From contig JAUCBJ010007488.1 of assembly GCA_032718475.1 (NCBI GenBank), positions 1 through 64,000 of the forward strand: a stretch of 64,000 nucleotides of DNA, written 5' to 3'. This DNA comes from Nemertoderma westbladi (taxonomy: Eukaryota > Xenacoelomorpha > Nemertodermatida > Nemertodermatidae). How positions within the stretch are numbered: position 1 is the first letter of the stretch; each line of letters opens with the position of its first letter. A model generated the notes under the pieces. The model worked only from the letters and a program-made list of their open reading frames with translations. It made no database searches and had not been told where the DNA came from. The translations under genes and the position numbers were made by a program. Positions 1 to 11,300 of the stretch are shown piece by piece.

Positions 1-56
1 TATTGTTATGCAAAACCACTTCAACCACTTCAACCACTTCATGTAACCACTTCAAC
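1..56. repeat. Short CAACCACTT tandem repeat
   Basis: Several head-to-tail copies of a 9-bp unit (CAACCACTT) occur here, one of them interrupted by ATGT. The array sits exactly where the coding part of the neighbouring minus-strand RT fragment stops, so it may have grown from the end of that fragment. Confidence 0.6.
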
Positions 57-335
57 AGGGAGGCCAGAGAAAATCGCGTTGGCCTCTTCGCGCTTTGAGT
101 TCTTCACAATAAGAAATGCCTTTGTGGGGTAATATCCATAGCCAAGCCCGATGGTAGCCGCTTCCTCCCAATAGTCCCGTAGCATTCCGAGGTTACCAGC
201 AGCGCTGCCGTCATCCGCATACCACTTGTGGATACCCGGAAAGGTCATCGGATCCCATGAAACCGCCTCTCGGACTGGGTAAACTGCTGGTTGGTTACGA
301 CATAATAAAAGAAACCAAACCAAGTAAATCCACAA
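39..335 (-). pseudogene. RT fragment of a 'YADD' retroelement
   Basis: This 98-codon minus-strand stretch contains the reverse-transcriptase catalytic box WYADDGSAAGN, then an LRDYW segment, a GYGYYPTKAFLIVK segment and FSG. The order (YADD, GYYP..K..LIVK, then F.G) is the same as at 22082-22237 plus 39590-39760 on the + strand, so both are copies of one retroelement family. Only the palm region around the catalytic aspartates survives. No zinc fingers or C-terminal nuclease are attached, and the reading frame ends in the 9-bp repeat at the window edge. It is a dead fragment. The family assignment is inferred from the internal match; I do not know the clade name. Confidence 0.6.
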
Positions 336-1099
336 AGTAAGTTAAACATTTCAAAGGATGAACAAACTGCCTTAGAATCATTAAAAAACAATTCTGATAT
401 TAAGATATGTCAGGTCGATAAAAGTGGTGTGATAGTTGTGCTGGATACAAAAGATTATGATAAACTTGTTCAAAAGCATCTCAATGATGAAAAAGCTTAT
501 AAAAAATGCACAAAAACTACGATCGAATAACCAGTTCAAAGATAGGAAAATTTGCTGAGAACCATAAATCCAACCTCGCTAAAGCCGAATATGAATATCT
601 CAAATATCACAAACCGACATCCAGTTATATTTATGTGCTTCCCAAAGTTCACAAATCCAAAGTGATATGCAACAATATACAGACTAGTGTTGGTGGTTAT
701 CTAGAAATGCCTATACCAGAGGACTAGAGCTCAAGGCCCATCATAGCCAATGTTAATTCCCCCACCTCACGATTATCGGAACTACTTGAACACATTTTAC
801 AACCCATAGTTAGAGAAACTCACAGTTACATTAAGGATACCCATCACTTTATCGAAAAACTACCAGAACGAATTGGAAAAAACGATATGATGGTTAGTTT
901 TGATGTGACGTCACTCTACACTTCAATTGAACACTCTGTCGGTTTCGAAGCTGTATCAAATGGACAGAAAACAAGAGTTACTTCCAGACCGCTTTACCAA
1001 AGAATTTATTATCGGTGGCCTAGAAATTGTTCTAAAAAACAATTTTTTTATTTTTACTTCAGCTGTAACAGGTGCTAAATCGTATCACCATCAGAAGAA

Positions 1100-1878
1100 G
1101 GGCACCGCCACGGGTACCAAATGTGCAGTCCCCTATGCTAACCTACCACCATGGGTACCAAATGTGCAGTCCCCTATGCTAACCTAACTAAGGGCACCAC
1201 CATGGGTACCAAATGTGCAGTCCCCTATGCTAACCTAGAAGGGCACCACCATGGGTACCAAATGTGCAGTCTCCTATGCTAACCTAGAAGGGCACCACCA
1301 TGGGTACCAAATGTGCAGTCCCCTATGCTAACCTAACTAAGGGCACCACCATGGGTACCAAATGTGCAGTCCCCTATGCTAACCTAGAAGGGCACCACCA
1401 TGGGTACCAAATGTGCAGTCCCCTATGCTAACCTAGAAGGGCACCACCATGGGTACCAAATGTGCAGTCCCCTATGCTAACCTAACTAAGGGCACCACCA
1501 TGGGTACCAAATGTGCAGTCCCCTATGCTAACCTAGAAGGGCACCACCATGGGTACCAAATGTGCAGTCTCCTATGCTAACCTAGAAGGGCACCGCCATG
1601 GGTACCAAATGTGCGGTCCCCTATGCTAACCTAACGGGCACCACCATGGGTACCAAATGTGCAGTCCCCTATGCTAACCTACCGCCATGGGTACCAAATG
1701 TGCAGTCCCCTATGCTACCTACCACCATGGGTACCAAATGTGCGGTCCCCTATGCTAACCTAACAGGCACCGCCATGGGTACCAAATGTGCAGTCCCCTA
1801 TGCTACCTACCACCATGGGTACCAAATGTGCATTCCCCTATGCTAACCTACCGCCATGGGTAACCTAGGTAACCTAAC
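1100..1878 (+). repeat. Minisatellite made from the Penelope RT motif
   Basis: About 16 tandem copies of a 41-51-bp unit (core ACCATGGGTACCAAATGTGC ... CCCTATGCTAACCTA) sit inside the RT domain of the Penelope-like element. The unit encodes GTTMGTKCAVPYANL, which is the element's own conserved RT motif. Single-copy RT sequence resumes immediately after the array (ANL-TLAELEDKIEK, then RFLDDCF). Unit lengths of about 49, 51 and 41 bp alternate, differing in the linker (AGAAG or ACTAAG), so translation cannot stay in frame. The array therefore arose in place by slippage or unequal exchange of the motif. Confidence 0.9.
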
Positions 1879-2885
1879 ACTTGCCGAATTAGAAGATAAA
1901 ATTGAGAAAATCATAATGAATAAATACGGATGTCAGACAGTGGAATATTTTCGAGATAACTGGGGCCGTTTCCTGGATGATTGCTTCACTATATGGCCAC
2001 TAGATGGCATTATAACAATCGAATAACTCAAAGATATCCTGAACTCGACTACTCCCTGTCTGAAATTTACAATCGAATACAGCTCAGATAAGTTACCGTT
2101 TCTAGATGTTTTAGTAATGAATAAAAACGATTTATTAACACTTGATATATATCAGAAACCAACTGACGCTAGAAACTATGTTGATTATAGATCATGCCAC
2201 AACAAGAATACTCTACAGAACATTCCATACTGTCTAGCCAGACGAATTGGAATGATTGTTGACGACAAGGTGATAAGAGAAACCCGATTTTCAGAGCTAA
2301 ATAAGACCTGAGAAAAAGACACTACCCAGTTGATCTGATTAATCGCGCGATTGTAGAGATTCGGAAAACGTCCTCAACTGAACTTCGAATCAAAAAGAAA
2401 GAGACGAGCCATTAAATTGTCCATTTCATTACAACATTGAAATTCCGTTTCATAACATTATAAAACCGGCCTACAACTTACTATCTGTGGGGAATGGGAG
2501 AATCGGGAACAATTTGAAAAATAAAAGACTAATCTGTGCGTTTAGACAACCTCCTTCACTAAAGGGCATTTTGGGTCGCCAAACGAAAGAGATTACACCT
2601 GGCAAGTGCAAACACGCACTTTGTGACATTTGCGACATTTTAGTCGAGGGAGATAGCCTGACTATGCAGAATGGGGAAACTTTTCAAATTAAGCACGAAC
2701 TTTCCTGCAGAAGCACCAATGTTGTATACGTCATGTATTGTCAGAACTGTCCTGAAAACTTATATTGGTCAGACCATGGACTTCAGACACCGAATTAATC
2801 TCCACAGAAACCAAATACTCAATGAACGTTATAGACAATTAAGGTGTAGCAAACACTTTCACAACTGCGGGTAAAACCAATATAA

Positions 2886-2922
<37 letters not shown>

Positions 2923-3635
2923 CACCATTTTGGTCAAAAATATGTCGAAATTTTTTTATGATATATTATAATGCACCATTGAATGGTGTTTCCAAATCTG
3001 AAAACCGCTATTTAATAGCTCTTTTAGTTTTTAAGTTATAACAATTTCCATTTAGGGATTCCTATTGAAATTACTATTACTATATATACAGTAATGAAAG
3101 GTCGATTATCTCAAAATATTTTTTTTATAAAATTGTCAACTTCAAAACCCTACTACTTCTACAATTTTTGAGCAATTAGTCTAAAACTTTCTGTGGGTGT
3201 CTACATAGCCACCCTGCATAAAAGTATCAGACAACTTTTCGAATTATTTGTTAATAAAATTTAATACTATTTATAACAAACCTAAAAATTAGCATAAATT
3301 TGCAGCGCCACCTAGCGGTGCAGAATTATTTTCACAAAATTTCGCCTGATAGTTATGTTGCCCCATCTTTGATCTATCATATAAAAAAACTTTCATGTGA
3401 TTAGATTCAAAACTGTAAAAGCCTTAGGGTTTTAAGCGCAACCAAGTTTTTTTTTTTGTTAACTAGTATTAAATAGCGAAAAATATAATTTGTCTGACCT
3501 GTCATGTAGAATAGCATCTTAGGCACTTATATTCCAAATTATAGCCAAAACCAAACAATTTTGAAACGCTGAGAGTGATAATTCAAAGAGTTGTCCGAAA
3601 ATGGTGTACCCCCCCCCCCCCCCCCCCCCCCCCCT
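2886..3635. mobile_element. MITE with poly-G/poly-C terminal inverted repeats
   Basis: The left end is a run of 34 G followed by TTACACCATTTTGGTC. The right end is CCGAAAATGGTGTA followed by 26 C. They are inverted repeats of each other. TAA flanks both sides (2883-2885 and 3636-3638); removing the insert and one TAA restores an uninterrupted Penelope reading (NQYK then VAPFF). The interior is AT-rich and has no ORF. The 3-bp TWA-type duplication and G-rich ends resemble PIF/Harbinger non-autonomous elements (inference). Exact homopolymer length is uncertain in any assembly. Confidence 0.8.
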
Positions 3636-3740
3636 TAAAGTGGCCCCATTCTTCTGTTGTCGACATGAAAACTTATTAGAAGGCTACGAACAACATTTCA
3701 TAGATAAATACCAACCTTCTTTGAACAGCCAACAATAGAA

Positions 3741-4140
3741 CTAAGAACCAATTGGTGTAAAGTGGGCCCAGATTTTGTCGATCTCATAAACTATATAAAC
3801 CTTATTGAGTTTCCAATAATGTTACTTTATTATTTTTGAAAACCAGACGTTCTGAAGATTTTGACTTGCATTAACGTTTTTAATATCTGGTTTACTTATT
3901 TATTTGTTTTTAATTACTTTTAATAATTTAATGTTTAATAATCATAATTATATTGCCATGTAAATTTTGAATTTTTTAACTATTTAAACCGGAATATACC
4001 CAATTCTAAGTCATTTAAACCTATATGTATATATATTATACTATCGGTTTTTGGGCTGCTGCTTTAGATCCTAGATTAAAAGAAATAAAAAACTGTAATC
4101 ATTCTGTTGCGTTGCAGCTGCACATTAAGATGACATGCTG
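3741..4140. other. AT-rich sequence, likely Penelope 3' flank
   Basis: This AT-rich stretch follows the last recognisable GIY-YIG codons. I see no gene in it. It probably contains the 3' untranslated end of the Penelope-like element, but I cannot place that end. Confidence 0.3.
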
Positions 4141-4204
4141 ACTAAACAAAAATATTTGTGCCACCACCATGCAATACATAATTGGCAGCATACAATGCCG
4201 ACAA

Positions 4205-4670
4205 TGCAGCATACATTAAGAATGCTGTGCCGGCTTATTGATAAAATTACGCCGCCAAAACTCTCTATCCCCCATGGCTTTTGCGAGATTATCCGAATCT
4301 TCAATGCCAGTGTACTTTAAGAGCCGTCTTAAGAAAATCATGGGCTTTTCCAAATTGCTTATTTACTCCTTGGGGATGCACAGAATGGTCGTTGGTTGTC
4401 CTCATTGCAAAATCAATGCCATGCGAACTTGTCCACTGAGGTCTATTTCCATCTGGACTCACTCTGCGCCTTAGTGAGATCCATTCTAACCATTCTGTGT
4501 ACCATATCCACGGGGCCTTTTTTCTGCTTGCAGTATGTCTCCACAGCTTTCCAGCACGCTTTTGAACCGGGTCCAAGAACATCCCATTTTCAGAGATAAA
4601 GTGCTGAAGATGGACTGTAGACCAACAATCAAGACTGGCATTAAAATTACCCAAGAAAGTTAAGAAAGCT
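4205..4670 (-). pseudogene. Decayed RTE-A copy with internal deletion
   Basis: Read on the minus strand, the right part carries endonuclease sequence (FLGNFNASL, then HLQHFISENGMF and KRAGKLW) matching residues about 275-330 of the intact RTE-A protein at 58152-61469. The left part matches its last 40 residues (PQGVNKQFGKAHDFL against PHGVNKHGGQPMTFL). The ~700 residues between, including the whole RT, are missing, so this is an internally deleted, old and diverged copy. The usual (ACT)n tail is not clear here. The 19-bp satellite begins directly at its right edge. Confidence 0.65.
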
Positions 4671-4671
4671 A

Positions 4672-6988
4672 ATCCAACATTGCTAATGAAGCTAATGCTA
4701 ATCCACTCCAACATGCTAATCCATTCCAACAATGCTAATCCACTCCAACAATGCTAATCCACTCCAACAATCCTAATCCACTCCAACACGCTAATCCACT
4801 CCAACAATGCTAATCCACTCCAACAATGCTAATCCACTCCAACATTGCTAATCCACTCCAACAATGTTAATCCACTCCAACAATGCTAATCCACTCCAAC
4901 AATGCTAATCCACTCCAACAATGCTAATCCACTCCAACAATGCGAATCCACTCCAACATTGCTAATCCACTCCAACAATGTTAATCCACTCCAACAATGC
5001 TAATCCACTCCAACAATGCTAATCCACTCCAACAATGCTAATCCACTCCAACAATGCTAATCCACTCCAACATGCTAATCCACTCCAACAATGCTAATCC
5101 ACTCCAACAATTCTAATCCACTCCAACAATGCTAATCCACTCCAACAATGCTAATCCTCTCCAACATGCTAATCCACTCCAACATGCTAATCCACTCCAA
5201 CAATGCTAATCCACTCCAACAATGCTAATCCACTCCAACAATGATAATCCACTCCTACAATGCTAATCTACTCCAACATGCTAATCCACTCCAACAATGC
5301 TAATCCACTCCAACATGCTAATCCACTCCAACAATGCTAATCCACTCCAACAATGCTAGTCCACTCCAACAATGCTAATCCACTCCAACAATGCTAATCC
5401 ACTCCATCAATGCTAATCCACTCCTACAATGCTAATCCACTCCAACATGCTAATCCACTCCAACAATGCTAATCCACTCCAGCATGCTAATCCACTCCAA
5501 CAATGCTAATCCACTCCAACAATGCTAATCCACTCCAACAATGCTAATCCACTCCAACAATGCTAATCCACTCCAACAATGCTAATCCACTCCTACAATG
5601 CTAATCCACTCCAACAATGCTAATCCACTCCAACAATGCTAATCCACTCCAACAATGCTAATCCACTCCAACAATGCTAATCCACTCCTACATTGCTAAT
5701 CCACTCCAACAATGTTAATCCACTCCTACATTGCTAATCCACTCCAACAATGCTAATCCACTCCAACAATGCTAATCCACTCCAACAATGCTAATCCACT
5801 CCAACAATGCTAATCCACTCCTACAACGCTAATCCACTCCAACAATGCTAATCCACTCCAACAATGCTAATCCACTCCAACAATGCTAATCCACTCCTAC
5901 ATTGCTAATCCACTCCAACAATGTTAATCCACTCCTACATTGCTAATCCACTCCAACAATGTTAATCCACTCCTACATTGCTAATCCACTCCAACAATGC
6001 TAATCCACTCCAACAATGCTAATCCACTCCAACAATGCTAATCCACTCCTACAATGCTAATCCACTCCAACAATGCTAATCCACTCCAACAATGCTAATC
6101 CACTCCAACAATGCTAATCCACTCCAACAATGCTAATCCACTCCTACAATGCTAATCCACTCCAACAATGCTAATCCACTCCAACAATGCTAATCCACTC
6201 CAACAATGCTAATCCACTCCAACAATGCTAATCCACTCCTACATTGCTAATCCACTCCTACATTGCTAATCCACTCCAACAATGCTAATCCACTCCAACA
6301 ATGCTAATCCACTCCTACAATGCTAATCCACTCCAACAATGCTAATCCACTCCAACAATGCTAATCCACTCCTACATTGCTAATCCACTCCAACAATGCT
6401 AATCCACTCCAACAATGCTAATCCACTCCAACAATGCTAATCCACTCCTACAATGCTAATCCACTCCAACAATGCTAATCCACTCCAACAATGCTAATCC
6501 ACTCCAACAATGCTAATCCACTCCAACAATGCTAATCCACTCCTACATTGCTAATCCACTCCAACAATGTTAATCCACTCCTACATTGCTAATCCACTCC
6601 AACAATGCTAATCCACTCCAACAATGCTAATCCACTCCAACAATGCTAATCCACTCCAACAATGCTAATCCACTCCAACAATGCTAATCCACTCCAACAA
6701 TACTAATCCACTCCTACAATGCTAATCCACTCCAACAATGCTAATCCACTCCAACAATGCTAATCCACTCCAACAATGCTAATCCACTCCAACAATACTA
6801 ATCCACTCCTACAATGCTAATCCACTCCAACAATGCTAATCCACTCCAACAATGCTAATCCACTCCAACAATGCTAATCCACTCCAACAATGCTAATCCA
6901 CTCCAACAATACTAATCCACTCCTACAATGCTAATCCACTCCTACATTGCTAATCCACTCCAACAATGCTAATCCACTCCAACAATGC
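4672..6988. repeat. 19-bp satellite (AATGCTAATCCACTCCAAC)
   Basis: About 120 head-to-tail copies of AATGCTAATCCACTCCAAC, with 18-bp variants lacking one A and common CCTACATTG variants. It lies in the intron upstream of the receptor exon at 7074. There is no coding potential. Confidence 0.95.
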
Positions 6989-7073
6989 TTGCTGATTATG
7001 ATTTTACATCTCCTCTATTGGTGCAACACTATTGGGAAATAATGTGAATATCAAAAACACAAATGTTCCATAG

Positions 7074-7213
7074 GTAACTGCAGCAGGTGAACACCCAGAA
7101 GCTTTTGCAAAGGAAGGAGTCAGATCAAGTACACTGCAGAGGAAGATGGATGTTGATTCTGTGGATGATAATATCCTGATGCATTCAGTCAAAGGTGATA
7201 CTGGCGAGAACAG
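7074..7213 (+). CDS. Receptor exon: M3-M4 cytoplasmic loop (partial gene)
   Basis: This 140-nt segment is open in one frame (VTAAGEHPEAFAKEG ... HSVKGDTGEN plus two bases). It is bounded by an acceptor (TTCCATAG, ending 7073) and a strong donor (AACAG/GTACGTG at 7213/7214). Its last two bases (AG) combine with the first base of the next exon to give AGT, and the frame then continues into the channel's last exon. It would encode hydrophilic, acidic loop sequence just before the fourth transmembrane segment of a Cys-loop channel. The evidence is splice sites plus frame continuity; the loop is not conserved enough to prove identity. Upstream exons are not in the window; the 19-bp satellite lies in the preceding intron. 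Confidence 0.65.
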
Positions 7214-7701
7214 GTACGTGAGGGTCAAATATAAATATAATACGATTTTTTTGTCAAAGCTACGCTGATAACATAGAGCCACAACATAAAAATCACTAAT
7301 TATGCTAAATTTCAAATGATAGAAACTTCGGTGTTATGATATTCAAACCAAATGATCAGTAGACAACTAGGGTTTTTACCGCTATTTGGTATGTTTGAAA
7401 AGGTTAGAGATTAGCATTTTTATAGAGTTGTGATAATAACCGAAATGACAGGTTAATTAAAATAATGGACTTTCGGCTGACTTATTAGCTTACAAACATT
7501 CCCTACTACAATGACGAGACAACAAACATGTCCCCAAATTATACCCTTACACTAAAGCTCGCCTTGACTTCCTGACTATATAATTTATAAGGATACATGT
7601 TGTTTTATTTTGCTTCTGTTTTGTTTACATTGAATCAGATGAAGTTTTAATTAATTAATTATTAATTAAATTAATCGTTTTAATGTTTATGTTATTTATA
7701 G

Positions 7702-7927
7702 TTTGTGTGATGATGTACGCAATATACGAACCTTAATGGAAGTTAAGGTAGTATCCGATAACATTAGGAACGATTGGGAACTCGTTGCCAAGGTCATCGA
7801 CAGATGTTTATTAATGATATTTCTCTTCGCAACTGCTGTGCTATCGCTTTGGCTCTGGATTAAATTCGAGATCGCTAAGGCAGAGCAGGCGTGTAAAGAG
7901 GATCAGGGTACTGATAAACACGATTAA
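7702..7927 (+). CDS. Last exon of a nicotinic acetylcholine receptor-like subunit
   Basis: After an acceptor (TTATTTATAG, ending 7701) the exon reads LCDDVRNIRTLMEVKVV, then NDWELVAKVIDRCLLMIFLF and a hydrophobic run to FEI, ending KHD-stop at 7925-7927. The pattern of a charged amphipathic helix, W-E-x-VA-x-VIDR and one hydrophobic segment matches the MA helix and fourth transmembrane segment (M4) of nicotinic-type Cys-loop ligand-gated cation channels in the plasma membrane. The product would be a pentameric channel subunit. A tail of about 17 residues follows M4, longer than in many family members. The exon joins in frame with 7074-7213. This is the only clear host protein gene in the window. 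The ligand-binding domain and M1-M3 lie upstream of it and were not found here, so the exact subunit is unknown. Confidence 0.8.
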
Positions 7928-8149
7928 CATATAAACCATTTCACCTGCCCCTCTGGTCCTCACTGACCTATGATAAGTTACTATAGTTACTATAGTCGCA
8001 CTAAATTATTGTGGCTACCTTATTACAGATTATTTAGTAGTATTGCAATAATTTCGGTTGTTTGGTTATGAAGGATTCATAATATTACATGCCTTCGTTG
8101 CTATGTATAGTAGGTAAATTTAAATTGAATGCGCATCCATATCTTGCGG
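7928..8149 (+). other. Probable receptor 3' UTR/flank
   Basis: AT-rich sequence between the receptor stop codon and the first tandem array. I see no canonical AATAAA. It is taken as 3' untranslated or flanking sequence. Confidence 0.35.
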
Positions 8150-8342
8150 TTAGGCATACGACACACTCTCCTATTAGTTAGGCATACGACACACTCTCCT
8201 ATTAGTTAGGCATACGACACACTCTCCTATTAGTTAGGCATACGACACACGCTCCTATTAGTTAGGCATACGACACACTCTCCTATTAGTTAGGCATACG
8301 ACACACTCTCCTATTAGTTAGGCATACGACACACTCTCCTAT
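8150..8342. repeat. 28-bp tandem repeat
   Basis: About seven nearly identical copies of a 28-bp unit containing TTAGGCATACGACACACTCT and CCTATTAG. It abuts the 54-bp satellite directly. Confidence 0.95.
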
Positions 8343-8348
8343 TTGATC

Positions 8349-11300
8349 CCTATTCTCATGTTTATTGTCCTTGAGCAGGCGTCTGAGGTGAGTCATATGC
8401 TATCCACCACCATGTCGGTTGTCCTTGAGCAGGCGTCTGAGGTGAGTCATTGGCTATCCACCGCCACGTTTATTGTCCTTGAGCAGGCGTCTGAAGTAAG
8501 TAATTGGCTATCCACTGCCACGTTTATTGTCCTTGAGCAGGCGTCTGAGGTAAGTAATTGGCTATCCACCGCCACGTTTATTGTCCTTGAGCAGGCGTCT
8601 GAGGTAAGTCATTGGCTATCCACCGCCACGTTTATTGTCCTTGAGCAGGCGTCTGAGGTAAGTAATTGGCTATCCTCCACCATGTCTGTTGTCCTTGAGC
8701 AGGCGTCTGAGGTGAGTCATTGGCTATCCACCGCCACGTTTATTGTCCTTGAGCAGGCGTCTGAGGTAAGTAATTGGCTATCCTCCACCATGTCTGTTGT
8801 CCTTGAGCAGGCGTCTGAGGTGAGTCATTGGCTATCCACCGCCACGTTTATTGTCTTTGAGCAGGCATCTGAGGTAAGTAATTGGCTATCCACCACCACG
8901 TTTATTGTCCTTGAGCAGGCGTCTGAGGTAAGTCATTGGCTATCCACCGCCACGTTTATTGTCCTTGAGCAGGCATCTGAGGTGAGTCATTGGTTATCCA
9001 CCGCCACGTTTATTGTCCTTGAGCAGGCGTCTGAGGTTAGTCATTGGCTATCCACCGCCACGTTTATTGTCCTTGAGCAGGCGTCTGAGGTGAGTCATTG
9101 GCTATCCTCCACCATGTCTGTTGTCCTTGAGCAGGCGTCTGAGGTGAGTCATTGGCTATCCATCGCCACGTTTATTGTCCTTGAGCAGGCGTCTGAGGTG
9201 AGTCATTGGCTATCCACCGCCACGTTTATTGTCCTTGAGCAGGCGTCTGAGGTTAGTCATTGGCTATCCTCTACCATGTCTGTTGTCCTTGAGCAGGCAT
9301 CTGAGGTGAGTCATTGGCTATCCACCGCCACATTTATTGTCCTTGAGCAGGCGTCTGAGGTTAGTCATTGGCTATCCACCGCCACGTTTATTGTCATTGA
9401 GCAGGCGTCTGAGGTGAGTCATTGGCTTTCCACCGCCATGTTTATTGTCCTTGAGCAGGCGTCTGAGGTGAGTCATTGGCTATCCACCGCCACGTTTATT
9501 GTCCTTGAGCAGGCGTCTGAGGTTAGTCATTGGCTATCCCCCGCCACGTTTATTGTCCTTGAGCAGGCGTCTGAGGTGAGTCATTGGCTATCCTCCACCA
9601 TGTCTGTTGTCCTTGAGCAGGCGTCTGAGGTGAGTCATTGGCTATCCACCGCCACGTTTATTGTCCTTGAGCAGGCGTCTGAGGTGAGTCATTGGCTATC
9701 CACCGCCACGTTTATTGTCCTTGAGCAGGCGTCTGAGGTTAGTCATTGGCTATCCTCCACCATGTCTGTTGTCCTTGAGCAGGCATCTGAGGTGAGTCAT
9801 TGGCTATCCACCGCCACATTTATTGTCCTTGAGCAGGCGTCTGAGGTTAGTCATTGGCTATCCACCGCCACGTTTATTGTCATTGAGCAGGCGTCTGAGG
9901 TGAGTCATTGGCTTTCCACCGCCATGTTTATTGTCCTTGAGCAGGCGTCTGAGGTGAGTCATTGGCTATCCTCCACCATGTCTGTTCTCCTTGAGCAGGC
10001 GTCTGAGGTGTGTTATTGGCTATCCACCGCCACGTTTATTGTCCTTGAGCAGGCGTCTGAGGTTAGTCATTGGCTATCCACCGCCACGTTTATTGTCCTT
10101 GAGCAGGCGTCTGAGGTGAGTCATTGGCTATCCTCCACCATGTCTGTTGTCCTTGAGCAGGCGTCTGAGGTGAGTCATTGGCTATCCACCGCCACGTTTA
10201 TTGTCCTTGAGCAGGCGTCTGAGGTGAGTCATTGGCTATCCACCGCCACGTTTATTGTCCTTGAGCAGGCGTCTGAGGTTAGTCATTGGCTATCCTCCAC
10301 CATGTCTGTTGTCCTTGAGCAGGCATCTGAGGTGAGTCATTGGCTATCCACCGCCACATTTATTGTCCTTGAGCAGGCGTCTGAGGTTATTCATTGGCTA
10401 TCCACCGCCACGTTTATTGTCATTGAGCAGGCGTCTGAGGTGAGTCATTGGCTTTCCACCGCCATGTTTATTGTCCTTGAGCAGGCGTCTGAGGTGAGTC
10501 ATTGGCTATCCACCGCCACGTTTATTGTCCTTGAGCAGGCGTCTGAGGGGAGTCATTGGCTATCCTCCACCATGTCTGTTGTTCTTGAGCAGGCGTCTGA
10601 GGTGTGTTATTGGCTATCCACCGCCACGTTTATTGTCCTTGAGCAGGCGTCTGAGGTTAGTCATTGGCTATCCACCGCCACGTTTATTGTCATTGAGCAG
10701 GCGTCTGAGGTAAGTCATTGGCTATCCACCGCCACGTTTATTGTCCTTGAGCAGGCGTCTGAGATGAGTCATTGGCTATCCACCGCCACGTTTATTGTCC
10801 TTGAGCAGGCGTCTGAGGTGAGTCATTGGCTATCCACCGCCACGTTTATTGTCCTTGAGCAGGCGTCTGAGGTGAGTCATATGCTATCCATCACCATGTC
10901 TGTTGTCCTTGAGCAGGCGTCTGAGGTGAGTCATTGGCTATCCACCACCATGTCGGTTGTCCTTGAGCAGGCGTCTGAGGTAAGTCATTGGCTATCCACC
11001 GCCACGTTTATTGTCCTTGAGCAGGCGTCTGAGGTGAGTCATATGCTATCCACCACCATGTCTGTTGTCCTTGAGCAGGCACCTGAGGTGAGTCATTGGC
11101 TATCCACCGCCACGTTTATTGTCCTTGAGCAGGCGTCTGAGGTGAGTCATATGCTATCCACCACCATGTCTGTTGTTCTTGAGCAGGCGTCTGAGGTGAG
11201 TCATTGGCTATCCACCACCCTGTATGTTGTCCTTGGGCAGGCGTCTGAGGTGAGTCATTGGCTATCCACCACCATGTCTGTTGTCCTTGAGCAGGCGTCT

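Larger units (their letters stand above)
353..3740 (+). pseudogene. Penelope-like element, RT plus GIY-YIG, broken
   Basis: The reading runs from 353: an upstream segment (VDKSGVIVVLDTKDY), then LPKVHK at about 640-655, SRPIIANVNSP at about 730-760, and SFDVTSLYTSIEHS at about 896-930. A GTATGTKCAVPYANL motif follows at about 1100, and after a repeat block come RFLDDCF (about 1968), LPFLDV (about 2096), YQKPTDARNY and NIPYCLARRI. A cysteine-rich linker (CKHALCDIC) and a GIY-YIG nuclease (VVYVMYC, then YIGQT at 2761-2775) follow, ending with HFIDKYQPSLNS near 3695-3725. This order is diagnostic of endonuclease-bearing Penelope-like elements, probably of the Neptune/Nematis type (inference). 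The copy is dead: stops occur at about 725 and 2023, there are frameshifts near 940 and within GIY-YIG near 2755, the RT motif is expanded as a repeat, and a MITE is inserted at 2886-3635. Confidence 0.85.

Noticed and set aside
8150-8342. CRISPR array (regular 28-bp repeats)
   Set aside because: Units are head-to-tail with no unique spacers, and the window is animal DNA.
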